The position numbers and the translations under genes are program-made. DNA of 64,000 bases from Acrasis kona (lineage: Eukaryota > Heterolobosea > Eutetramitea > Acrasida > Acrasidae), in NCBI GenBank assembly GCA_026419775.2, contig JAOPGA020000191.1, positions 1-64,000 on the forward strand, written 5' to 3'. Below are positions 36,060 to 44,531 of this stretch, piece by piece. The notes below the pieces were generated by a model. That model searched no databases, was not told where the DNA came from, and saw only the letters and a list, made by a program, of their open reading frames with translations. Positions within the stretch are counted from its first letter, which is position 1; every line of letters begins with the position of its first letter.

Positions 36060-36087
36060 AATTAAATGTTATCCAAAATGGATAACA
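36060..36087. repeat. 28-bp dispersed repeat, copy 2, with 21-bp palindrome
   Basis: Identical to 48-75, including the palindromic core (36067-36087, arms TGTTATCCA/TGGATAACA around AAA). After the shared bases both copies keep a looser GATT...GGCCAA similarity, so the ancestral duplicated segment was probably longer. The M-L-S-K-M-D-N frame begun by copy 1 is closed by TAG here. Confidence 0.7.
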
Positions 36088-36668
36088 ACGATTAGGCCAA
36101 GCCTGCATACTAATCCTATAAAGTGTCGGTATTGAACCGCTTTCCAATCGAGAAGCGAGATAAGATGTGCTTTATTCAGTCTCAAGATACATCCCATCAT
36201 TAGCCGTTGAAAAGGTCGTCGTTTTTGAGGGTAGGATTTACGCATGGGTTCATATCAATGCTCGTGTGTAAAAATAAAACTCCGTCCTAAAGGTTTAGCC
36301 ACGCTGCCGTATAATATGTATACATTATTATAAAAAAATGCATGTAGTCAGTCCTCAACCAAATTTAACTCCCCTGGTCTACCGCCACATCTTCCATAGA
36401 TTTAAGACAATATTTTTACTAAACTTATATCTAGCATCGTGCTCAAAGTATTTGGAGACTCGCCATCAAATCTACATAATTAATTTCGTTACAATTTCAT
36501 TTTGTAAAATGACTTCAAGGGTCTTGATACAAAGAGTTCAGAAGGCTTCTTTGCTGATAGTGAGTTTGTAGCAACTATTAATCTAAAATTGATAGAATAA
36601 CGTTGATCAATGGAGCAATATAAACGAAGGAGTTATAATTTTTGTGTCTTTCTTGAAAGGGGCTACTA

Positions 36669-37095
36669 TTGAACAAATTCCAGACATTGGTAATTAAGAT
36701 TTACGAACAAACAACGTTCAACCTTGAAGTGCAGAATCTATTCCAGATCAAGTGTTACAAACAGGGATTGAGTTTGACCGACGCCTCCTGTGATATAATG
36801 ATTGTTCCACAAGCAAGTTTAGGCGGAAAACCAAAACAGAAATCAGTCCAGTACGTACTCCCAACTTAATCATTTGCTGACTCGATCAGATTTCACAACC
36901 TTGTGGATAAGAGCCAAGCAGAGCCAATATACCTCTCTTTTTGCGATCACGTGAAATCCAAAACAAAGTGTAATTAATCCATTCAGTCGACGATTAAATT
37001 AACCCAACAGCAACGTTCGTTCAAGGAACTTATGGAAACAACCAAGGACTTAAAATAGAATCGGATGGCCCTTATACACATTTCTTTGAGTTATA
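36669..37095 (+). pseudogene. Decayed coding-like frame
   Basis: One reading frame from 36669 runs to about 37095, broken only by TAA (36867), TAA (36975) and TAG (37056). Between the stops the residue use (Lys, Ser, Gln, Glu, Leu) is like real genes here, for example K-L-T-Q-Q-Q-R-S-F-K-E-L and S-I-R-F-H-N-L-V-D-K-S. There is no ATG at 36669 (TTG) and no recognisable domain. It is probably a dead gene; all stops are one C-to-T change away from a Gln codon. Confidence 0.35.
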
Positions 37096-37127
37096 AACAA
37101 TCATGATCATTTAAAATAAAGTTTTAT

Positions 37128-37874
37128 TCATCCACTTTTTCTTTGACTGCTCTCAAAAATTGCTTGTTGAATTTGGGCCGACATTACTTGCGAGTATGAT
37201 TGCTGAGTATGGGCTACAGAGTGTAGATTTTTAGTTGGACACCCCACAAGTGGTTTGGACCCAGGATTTGTTTTACGCATTCTCCGCTTTACTGTTCCAT
37301 TTGATATTCCCACATCCACCTCTATGCTGGTAATCTTGAAGTCACTACTGACGGCATCATAATACTCACTAAATTTCGAGACCATGCCATCTGTAGAGTT
37401 GTTTATCTTACAAAATGTATATTTGATGTTGTTTTGTACAAGCCACTCCATGTATCCCTTCCCAATATTTCCGTCTGCATCAATTTCCGAATGGTTATCG
37501 ATTTCACCATTACTATAGAGTTTTCCGTGTCCAGGGGCATCTGCAAAATGCATTAGAAGCCTTGTTGTATTCTTCCAGCTTATGTTTTTTACTAACTCCA
37601 ATCCACCCAAAACATCTTCACAGGTATCTGCACCACCCATTGCCCTCACACCTGACAAATGGTTTTTAAACACATCAACATCTTCTGTAAAGTCTAAAAC
37701 ACTGTTAATTGAATCGAAATCTCTATATCCAACAAAAGCATAACGAATACTGGCATCGTTGTAGTTTTGCCTGACATCATCAATGATAGATTTGGTCTTC
37801 TCCTTGCATATGTTGATGCAGGAAGACATTGATCCTGTGCAGTCCATAATAATAGCGCAGTCTACTTTTGACAT
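37128..37874 (-). CDS. Small von Willebrand A domain protein (VWKA-like)
   Basis: 248 residues from ATG at 37874; an upstream extension lacks an ATG. Nearly the whole chain is one vWA domain. The MIDAS is D-C-T-G-S-M followed by S-S-C, then G-Y-R-D-F-D and G-G-A-D-T-C-E-D, the pattern of the vWA domains joined to alpha-kinases (VwkA type). No kinase domain follows. The C-terminal 50 residues are basic and Gln-rich and may be disordered. No signal peptide, so it is probably cytosolic. It stands alone in gene-poor DNA. Confidence 0.85.
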   Translation of the reverse strand: MSKVDCAIIMDCTGSMSSCINICKEKTKSIIDDVRQNYNDASIRYAFVGYRDFDSINSVLDFTEDVDVFKNHLSGVRAMGGADTCEDVLGGLELVKNISWKNTTRLLMHFADAPGHGKLYSNGEIDNHSEIDADGNIGKGYMEWLVQNNIKYTFCKINNSTDGMVSKFSEYYDAVSSDFKITSIEVDVGISNGTVKRRMRKTNPGSKPLVGCPTKNLHSVAHTQQSYSQVMSAQIQQAIFESSQRKSG

Positions 37875-38770
37875 TTTTTGGTATGTTTGTTCAGCTTCGA
37901 AAATTTCTTTTTTATTTGAGAACAAAGGGAGAACTTCGTGCTAAGTTCGTATGAACTTGCTAGTAAAAGGATCCACTGTAATGTCAGGAATAAATATCTT
38001 AGAATTGATCGTGTACTAGTGTTTATGCGACTATTCTTTTATTTCATTCCTCTTTTTCTACTTCATCTTCTACTCTTCTTCCCTCTCTTTGCGTAGTATA
38101 CCCATTACAGCGTCATTAGTCTTCTTGTACAATGGGGGATTAGCAAATAAATATTCAGTTTTCGGTGCACAAATAGTGATTGTTGATGTGATCTTGCAGT
38201 ATTATATATAATATATTACAATATCCAAACCTTCATGCAATTCAACATAATATGGAAGAGATGAAAGAGCACTGTTAGCATAGAAGAGTTTTTAAGAAAC
38301 CTTAGTCAGCAAGAATCACTTAATTTCTCTATAAACGGGTACATGAATTGAAGTGGATATGGATGGTATTACGAACCTTAAACAAAGATCAGAACAGCAA
38401 TTAACACCAACGCAACGATATGTACAAAAGTATAGAGTTCTCTAATTACGGAAGTATGCATTTCAAATCTATATATGATTGTAATCTAATTTGGAATTAA
38501 TTAAGTTATCTCGTACCTCACCGCGCCTAGACGCTGGCGTCCTGTTTAACAGAAAGCAGATTATTACCCTCCACTCTAAATGTGGATTAAGACCTGTGGT
38601 TTCCCTGCAGGTCCTTGGTACTGCCAGGCTCAAAGGCTTCCCAGCATCAAGGTGTGTATAGCCAGGATTTAGAATGGACATCACCAAATCCACCTGACTG
38701 GAACTCTATCAAGTCCCTATGGTAATCTTTCTGACACCTCTAAGTTGAAAATTAGTTAAATTTAATATAT
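37875..38770. other. Gene-free interval with a GC-richer island
   Basis: No supported gene. Bases about 38509-38700 are clearly more GC-rich than their surroundings (roughly half G+C in AT-rich flanks). They hold an unsupported minus-strand frame starting in the same place, with no recognised domain. The island may be a fragment from a mobile element or other foreign source. Confidence 0.4.
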
Positions 38771-38860
38771 GTTCGGATAGATCAGTGGTTTTTAAATTCA
38801 TCCTCACAGATCATAAGTCTTACACACTTAGGGTCCTGGGTTCAATCCCCAGTTCGAACA
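38771..38860 (+). tRNA. tRNA-Val(UAC) with enlarged D-loop (insertion or D-loop intron)
   Basis: Acceptor stem GTTCGGA/TTCGAAC (one G-U pair), discriminator A. The anticodon stem TAAGT/ACTTA encloses C-T-TAC-A-C (anticodon UAC at 38821-38823). The variable loop is GGGTC and the T-arm is CTGGG/CCCAG with TTCAATC. A box TAGATCAGTGG and B box GGTTCAATCCC are good, and a T5 terminator follows at 38862-38866. The D-stem GATC/GATC (38780-38783, 38809-38812) encloses 25 nt instead of the usual 8-11, so 15-17 nt are extra. No standard intron at position 37/38. It may be a real gene with a non-canonical intron or a pseudogene. Confidence 0.75.
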
Positions 38861-39302
38861 CTTTTTATAATTGAACTTCTTTCAGAAGTAGATGGACCTT
38901 CGCACAATGTTATTGCTGTTTGAAACCCAACTCATCCCGCAAACCCAACTCCAACACCTCAACTCTCGACGCTCTCAGTGCAAACTTTTACTTATTGGTA
39001 CAATTGAAGCAACGTCACTTCATCCCCTGCCTTCTCCAGTATCAACGCATCTCGTGTTTCCAAACCATTCACTACTGTCTCTATTCAGACCATAATGGAA
39101 GTAACAACTCCACCAGGGGATGAATAAGGCTGGTCAATTTGCTTAAGGTGGCACTTGGGTGTATTTATAATATCAATTTCGGAATTGGAAGGGTGTGTAA
39201 ATATTGTTACAAAATAAAAAATATAGCGTTAATGTTTATTATGTACATTACACTAATTCTTCTTTGTGTTGGGGTGTAGAGAGGACAGATCAGTAAATAA
39301 TG
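38861..39302. other. Intergenic interval with decayed frame and one arm of a 19-bp inverted repeat
   Basis: A Pro/Thr/Ser-rich coding-like frame runs from about 38885 to 39126 but is broken by two TGA codons. It has no recognised domain and no intact start. Bases 39143-39161 form one arm of a perfect 19-bp inverted repeat whose partner lies at 39833-39851. Confidence 0.45.
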
Positions 39303-39851
39303 TCAGTTTCCAGAAGTTAGGCATTTGTTGTAATGGTGCACGCTGGAGGCCGTAAATGTAATAATGTCGCATGGCTGCATGTCGATAACCGCATCAAGAT
39401 CTTCAAGAACAAGTTCTCCTCCCGTGTACTCCCCAAATGGAATAATGGCACAATGTCCAAAACGTGGGTCCCCCTTGTCTAAATGTGATTCTGGTGATAT
39501 ATTATAATTAACAGCACAGCATGTTTAATCCTAGGTTAAAAAGCTCTTTGTTTTCTGTTAACCACCATTTTACGTGTCGACTCTTTGAATCGTTTGATAA
39601 AAAAGGAGCCTTGGCACTTTTCCTCCATGTCCCAAAATGATGAACGCGTTTAGTTCCACGTGAGCCTTTTTCTACTGGTGGGGTGTAGCTTCTGTAATAA
39701 TACACGCACTTGAATCTTCTTTCCTTTTCAACTTCCTTGCCCTCCTCCGTCCATATAATTGAGTGTCTCTGTTTCTNANAAAGTTGACTTGCAAATTAGA
39801 ATCGACTGTCGATTCTAATTTATTTTACACACCACCCAAGTGCCACCTTAA
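39143..39851. repeat. Perfect 19-bp inverted repeat flanking 670 bp
   Basis: Bases 39143-39161 (TTAAGGTGGCACTTGGGTG) are the exact reverse complement of 39833-39851. The right arm lies within the decayed oxygenase gene's coding region (K-V-A-L-G); the left arm lies beyond that gene's end. It may be an inverted partial duplication or the ends of a foldback element. Confidence 0.8.
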
Positions 39852-40317
39852 TGCGAGTAACAGGAAAATTTCTCTTTTGCATGGGGTAAGCTTGGAGCAA
39901 AATTCTGCTGTCGACACCTCTGAGGACCAAGTTTTGAGGACGGCTAACATTGATCTCATTCAAAAATCCATCAACAAAAGTGTGGCAATTGACGTTATGG
40001 TCCCATTCAATTTCACCCTTTGACCCAGCATTGGTAAAATTCTCCCAAAATGACTCTACAAGAGATTCAAAATACATCAAATAGGAACATTTTTCATTAT
40101 TTTCATGAACACTTGCAGCATCCTTTAGAATCTCTTCACTGATTTTCCCACATTCATAAATGTAGGCCTTTCTACCTGGTACCACCTCTCTTATCAAGTT
40201 AAATAAAGTAGTAGATATTATCAAACTTACTAGTTTGGTCAAATGGTTGAACTAATCAGTGGGGATATCTTTTCAGTCGAAATAGAATTCGTTGTAAATG
40301 GATAACTCAACAAGCAT
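39303..40317 (-). pseudogene. Decayed TET/JBP-like 2-oxoglutarate/Fe(II) oxygenase
   Basis: Reading right to left from an ATG at 40317, coding-like sequence continues to a TGA at 39305-39303, but with TGA and TAG interruptions near 40275 and 40252. There is also a frame change near 39515. Likely introns are 40208-40164 region (GTAAGT donor) and about 39825-39775, whose acceptor contains the ambiguous bases 39777 and 39779. The last 70 residues are a double-stranded beta-helix: H-L-D (iron ligands, 39485-39477), G-E-Y-T-G-G-E-L-V-L, Q-P-C-D-I-I-T-F, and a distal H-H (39338-39333). This layout matches the TET/JBP family and its fungal relatives, which oxidise methylated bases or thymine. Upstream residues are unrecognised. 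Sequence error could account for some breaks. Confidence 0.55.
39793..39821. repeat. Perfect 14-bp hairpin beside ambiguous bases
   Basis: Arms AAATTAGAATCGAC and GTCGATTCTAATTT with a single T between. It lies in what would be an intron of the oxygenase remnant and beside N's at 39777 and 39779. It may be a true cruciform-forming site or an assembly foldback. Confidence 0.85.
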
Positions 40318-40811
40318 GTAAATCATCCACCAAACACTGATTCCGAACATTTGCGGCCAAAATTTAACAATCATAATTCCAAATCATACATGTAATCATG
40401 AAAAAATATGTTGGATGTGCTGCTCGTGAAATTTAGCAGAATGTAGTTCTTTTTCTTTGAAATTCTATTTGAATGTTTTATTCCAAAGCTGATGGTGAAG
40501 ATTAAATTATATCCAGGGTGCCATGCAGGTGTTTCATCTGAGATGTCTAAATCTGTTAAAAGTTGTTAACCATTTTGTTGTTTGTTTTGTGTCCGATGGT
40601 TGTTGAATTCATTAGTCAATGATTTGTTGTCGTGCTGACATTAAATTCGCGTAACGTGTGGGTCATACCAAAACCAGATTCTTGTAACATTGTAAACATT
40701 TGTAAGCTTTTTGAAGATGCATCACAGAATTGATGTTCACATGCCGAACACCTAAATTTACCTGACTATAAATTGATTGAGTTTATTTTGAATGAGTATA
40801 AAATAGCAACA
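40318..40811. other. Intergenic interval between the oxygenase remnant and the release factor gene
   Basis: About 490 AT-rich bases. No frame with a recognisable domain. The region is divergent between a minus-strand remnant and the eRF1-like gene, so it may contain the eRF1-like promoter. Nothing else is seen. Confidence 0.5.
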
Positions 40812-42129
40812 ATGTCAGGAGAGCAACAGAACGATATTGAAGTGTGGAAGTTTAAGAATCAAATGATGCAGCTGAAATCTTTGAATGGAGATGGAACTTC
40901 TGTGATTTCTCTATTGATCCAACCCAACACTCAAGTGGCACAGGTAGTATCCATTATGAATGACAAATTGAGCTCCACTGGCCGCATCAAGTCGTGTATT
41001 TAACCGTCAATCTGTCCAAACCGCCATGTCCACAGTCATTAGTAGGCTAAAGCTATTCAGGACTACCCCTACAAATGGGTTGGCAGTCTTCTGTGGACTA
41101 GTAAACGACGACAATGACCAAGGAAGAAAAAAGATGAAGAAGGTCATTGTCGTTGTTGAGCCCATATATTCAATCAAACACGACCTATACCATTGTGACA
41201 GCAAATTTCACGTAGAACCACTACTTGATCAACTAGAAGAACATACCCGTGGTGATTCTTATGGATTTATCATCCTAACCGGCTCTGGAACTCTATACGC
41301 AACCATACAAGGCGACACACCAAAGATATTACATTCCTTTTCAGAGGAATTGCCAAAGAAGCACAACAAGGGAGGCCAAAGCCAATCGCGTTTCGCAAGA
41401 AATAGACAAATTGCCATCAAACATTACCTGAGTCAGATCGGAGAGAAGGCAACCAAGAACTTTATTGACGAAGGAACCAACCTCCCTGCCGTGAAGGGCA
41501 TCTTTATTGCAGGGGCTGCCAATCTCAAAGATGAGTTTTTTAATGGAAATTATTTGGACGAGCGCATCAAAAAGATTACTTTGAAGGTCATCACTGTGTG
41601 TTATGGCGGAGAAATTGGTTTGAGAGAGGCCGTAGAGCAAGTGGCACCTATTCTACAAAATGTGAAACATTTACAAGAAAAAAAGATTGTTTGTGAATTT
41701 ATGGACCATGTTTGTAATAATGAAAATCTTGCTGTTTTTGGTGTTAATCATGTTGTGCAGGCCCTAGAAGCAGGAGTGGTCAAAACTCTTGTTGTTAACG
41801 AAAACGTTGATGCTTTGAGAGCGACTTTTACAGATTGTGATGGTGGACTCACCACTCACTTCATGTCAAGATCAGAATTTGATAAGAGGTTACAAGGCGG
41901 TTCTAATCTTGTGGAACAAACACCAGCGCTGGAATGGATCGTTGAACAATATCAGAAAAAAGTTTATACTAATGTTGAGTTGAGTATTGTGAGCGACAAA
42001 ACTTCTGAGGGGAGCCAACTTTTAAATGGATTTGGAGGAATGGGTGCAATATTGAGATACAAGATGACATTTGAGGACGAATGCTTTTATCAATCAGACA
42101 GTGAAGACGACTTGTCAGATTTCATCTAA
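40812..42129 (+). CDS. eRF1: eRF1-like translation release factor with in-frame UAA and +1 shift
   Basis: The start at 40812 gives M-S-G-E-Q...V-W-K-F, as in eRF1. The first frame ends at TAA 41001-41003 after 63 codons. Skipping T41001 continues in the +1 frame (N-R-Q-S-V...) to 42129. The sum is 438 residues, against 437 in human eRF1, with no gap at the join (R-I-K-S-C-I / N-R-Q-S-V versus N-I-K-S-R-V-N-R-L-S-V). Domain M keeps G-G-Q (H-N-K-G-G-Q-S) and the C-domain keeps the minidomain and acidic tail. In domain N the Y-x-C-x-x-x-F motif is intact (Y-H-C-D-S-K-F). NIKS is R-I-K-S and the position of Glu55 is Lys, so stop recognition may differ. No GT-AG intron explains the break. Either programmed frameshifting, a pseudogenic paralogue, or a one-base error. 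Confidence 0.8.
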
Positions 42130-42281
42130 ACAATAAAAATACTTCCTTTCGGGCATTTCTATTTGTTTTTCTACTTTTGCTTTATTATTACAAAAATGAA
42201 GTTTTTCATCGATACATACGTAGTGTTTGGATAGAAATAGAGACAATATATTATCAAAAAGTGAGTACGACGATGATTTCG

Positions 42282-43511
42282 TCATCCCATCATGATGGTA
42301 ACGTCGCAAAGGATGTGGTCTTTCTGTTTTTGAAATAGAGGGGTGTATCCACCAACATCACTACCTATTTGGTACACCCTAATAACACCTTGATGAAATC
42401 TGTGATTGATATATGCCAACTCACACATTCCTGTTTCTTCGGTGCTCTCGACAACAAACAACCTTTTATACTTGGGATCAACCATAACTCTCTTGACATG
42501 ATATGAAAAGGGGCAATCTTCCGTAACATCGTTCATATCCTTATCAAAAAAACGTACACTATAATTGCTGGTAATGTCCAACTCTTCAGAAAGAGGAGTC
42601 AATACTGCAAAATAGCCACATCCTACTTCAACAGCAGTAGAGTTTGGAGGTAAGTTTATTGTGTTTTGTTGACGTAATGTTTTTAAATCAATTGTTACAC
42701 AGCTTTTATTTGAAAAGCAGCCTTTAGCTCCCAGCAGCGTATTACCATCTATAAGACAAAAGCCATAAAAATTATAAAATTCAGTGCCATACAACCAACC
42801 AGACTCTAAGAGGCTATTATTACCTAATGAGTCATATGCAGGCAATACTATAGAGTTACGAAGGGAAATACACTCACCATCCCTTTTTTTGATGGCCTGA
42901 AGAGGATGAAGAAGAGAGAAATGATAACTACCACTGGAGTTACTCATAATTGCCATGTTGCCAAATGTCACTGGGTACAAGTTACATGTAGATAAATCAC
43001 TAACAAAAAAAGAGCTTAGTTTAACGCCGGCTCTCCAGTCATAAATAAAATAGTTATGTACCTGTGGGACGTCTTCGATGACCTCATAGGCAGCAGCAAA
43101 CCGGTTGTGAGGTAGGGGCACAGCCCACCTTATATTTTTTATACCTTCTCCAGGATGAGGAAAGTAGGCGAGCTTTTTAGATGTAATCACATTAACGATT
43201 TGAATGTCACCACAGAGGTATGAGACCTCTTGGTTATTATAAAATGAGTATTTCTGTAGTTCCAATCTATAGTAATTATACGTGTCATATTCGCAGAGTG
43301 CAACGTGCTCCTCATCAAATACGCATAGTAAGTAATCGTCTGGATTTATTTTGTATCTAGAGAATTGATGAGATTGTCACAACAAAAACTTTTACCCTGT
43401 ACCCTTCTCTTTCCAATTGTTGATTTTAACTTTCGGACTGTCTAAATAAATTTTTAATTGTTCTGCATGGTGCTTTAACTCGTCTTCAAAATCCTCTTGC
43501 GTAGTGCCCAT
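42282..43511 (-). CDS. Unknown, possible beta-propeller protein
   Basis: Two exons: 43511-43396 and 43356-42282, with a 39-nt GTAAAA...CTAG intron, give about 396 residues. The ATG at 43511 is the first in frame, but the frame is open a further 20 codons upstream (F-S-G-W-S-T-S-F), so another 5' exon is possible. The N-terminal 50 residues are charged and helical. The remainder alternates short strands with patterns such as I-Y-D-W-R-A-G-V-K-L and T-I-D-L-K-T-L, suggesting WD40- or NHL-like blades, though no canonical GH/WD pairs are seen. No signal peptide or membrane segment. Function unknown. It converges with the eRF1-like gene. Confidence 0.65.
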
Positions 43512-43769
43512 TCCGTTTTGTAGAGCATTGAATGAAGTTGACCATCCACTAAACCTTAAAGTTTGTTAGCTGAACTCTAACGAATCTAGAGACGAACATA
43601 AGAAATTTATGAGTAAAGAATTTTAACTATAAGTAACTATAACTACGAGGCAAGATTAGAAAAGAAGTTCTACCGAATTTTCATGTGCCAAATTTGTTCG
43701 CTTATGAGAACGGATCAAGAAGACTATACGACAACAAATTTCATTCTGCTTAAATTTCAAGAAACAAAT

Positions 43770-44531
43770 TTATTCAGGCTTGTTACAGTTCCAATATAAA
43801 CTGTAGCCGGCTTTGTTCTTGGTTAGTTTGTGGTAATCTTGACGGTAATTGGGTACATAATACGACTCATCCTTCTGTCCTTTGTTTGTGAACACTTTGT
43901 GTAGAGAGGTAAGAATACTACCGTCCTGTGAGGTAGAAATGCGGTGTAGGTACTCGCTATCTTGAAGTCTAAATCCGTATGGTCTAACTATGTACTCTTC
44001 CTTTCGTGGGTGCTTCAAGATTGAATAGACCGCACCCAATTCATTTTGATTGTCCAAGTATATAACAGAATCAGAGACACCCATTCCATTAATTCTGGAG
44101 CAGAAGGTTTCAGGAAGCTTGTTAAGTCCTAAAGCTGGCTTGGCTGTTATGGGTTCGTTGTATTTATCGCCTGATGAGCAAGAGACTGATTGGATTTGTG
44201 CTTTAGTCAAAGGAACACTGTAACCTGCCTCATTTGTTGTGACCACCATCTCTGCGCCGCTGTCTGCATTTCTCCAAGTAATAACTCTCACTTTTGTGTA
44301 GTTTGACCCCTCAACGTAATGAGTGAAAAAGTAGGAACCATCGAACTTGTGGCCATATACTACGGTTTTGTTGTTAATACTGCCTTGATAGCCCATAGCT
44401 TCTCCTGCCTGTGTTCCACCGCCTTTTTCGACAATGTAGGTGTTCCTCTCGTCTCCATTAACAATGAAACAGAACTTTTGAGCGTTGCAAATTGCAATTA
44501 GAGCTAGTAGTGCGAACAGTGTGTACTTCAT
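43770..44531 (-). CDS. Secreted protein of unknown function
   Basis: 253 residues from the ATG at 44531; a further upstream codon in frame is TTG. The first 18 residues are a clear signal peptide (M-K-Y-T-L-F-A-L-L-A-L ending C-N-A-Q). The mature part has six or so cysteines and several N-x-T/S sites and no membrane anchor, so it is probably secreted or lysosomal. The chain seems to contain two related halves, each beginning with a C-F or F-C near a D-x-x-x-Y-I-V/V-I-Y-L pattern, but the similarity is weak. The family is not recognised. The TAA stop lies inside AATAAA (minus strand, 43774-43769). Confidence 0.75.
   Translation of the reverse strand: MKYTLFALLALIAICNAQKFCFIVNGDERNTYIVEKGGGTQAGEAMGYQGSINNKTVVYGHKFDGSYFFTHYVEGSNYTKVRVITWRNADSGAEMVVTTNEAGYSVPLTKAQIQSVSCSSGDKYNEPITAKPALGLNKLPETFCSRINGMGVSDSVIYLDNQNELGAVYSILKHPRKEEYIVRPYGFRLQDSEYLHRISTSQDGSILTSLHKVFTNKGQKDESYYVPNYRQDYHKLTKNKAGYSLYWNCNKPE

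Larger units (their letters stand above)
35580..37127. other. Gene-poor interval with repeat copy 2 and decayed frames
   Basis: About 1.5 kb without an intact gene. It contains the second copy of the 28-bp repeat (36060-36087) and a coding-like decayed frame (36669-37095), listed separately. The remaining sequence is AT-rich with no recognisable RNA gene. Confidence 0.5.
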
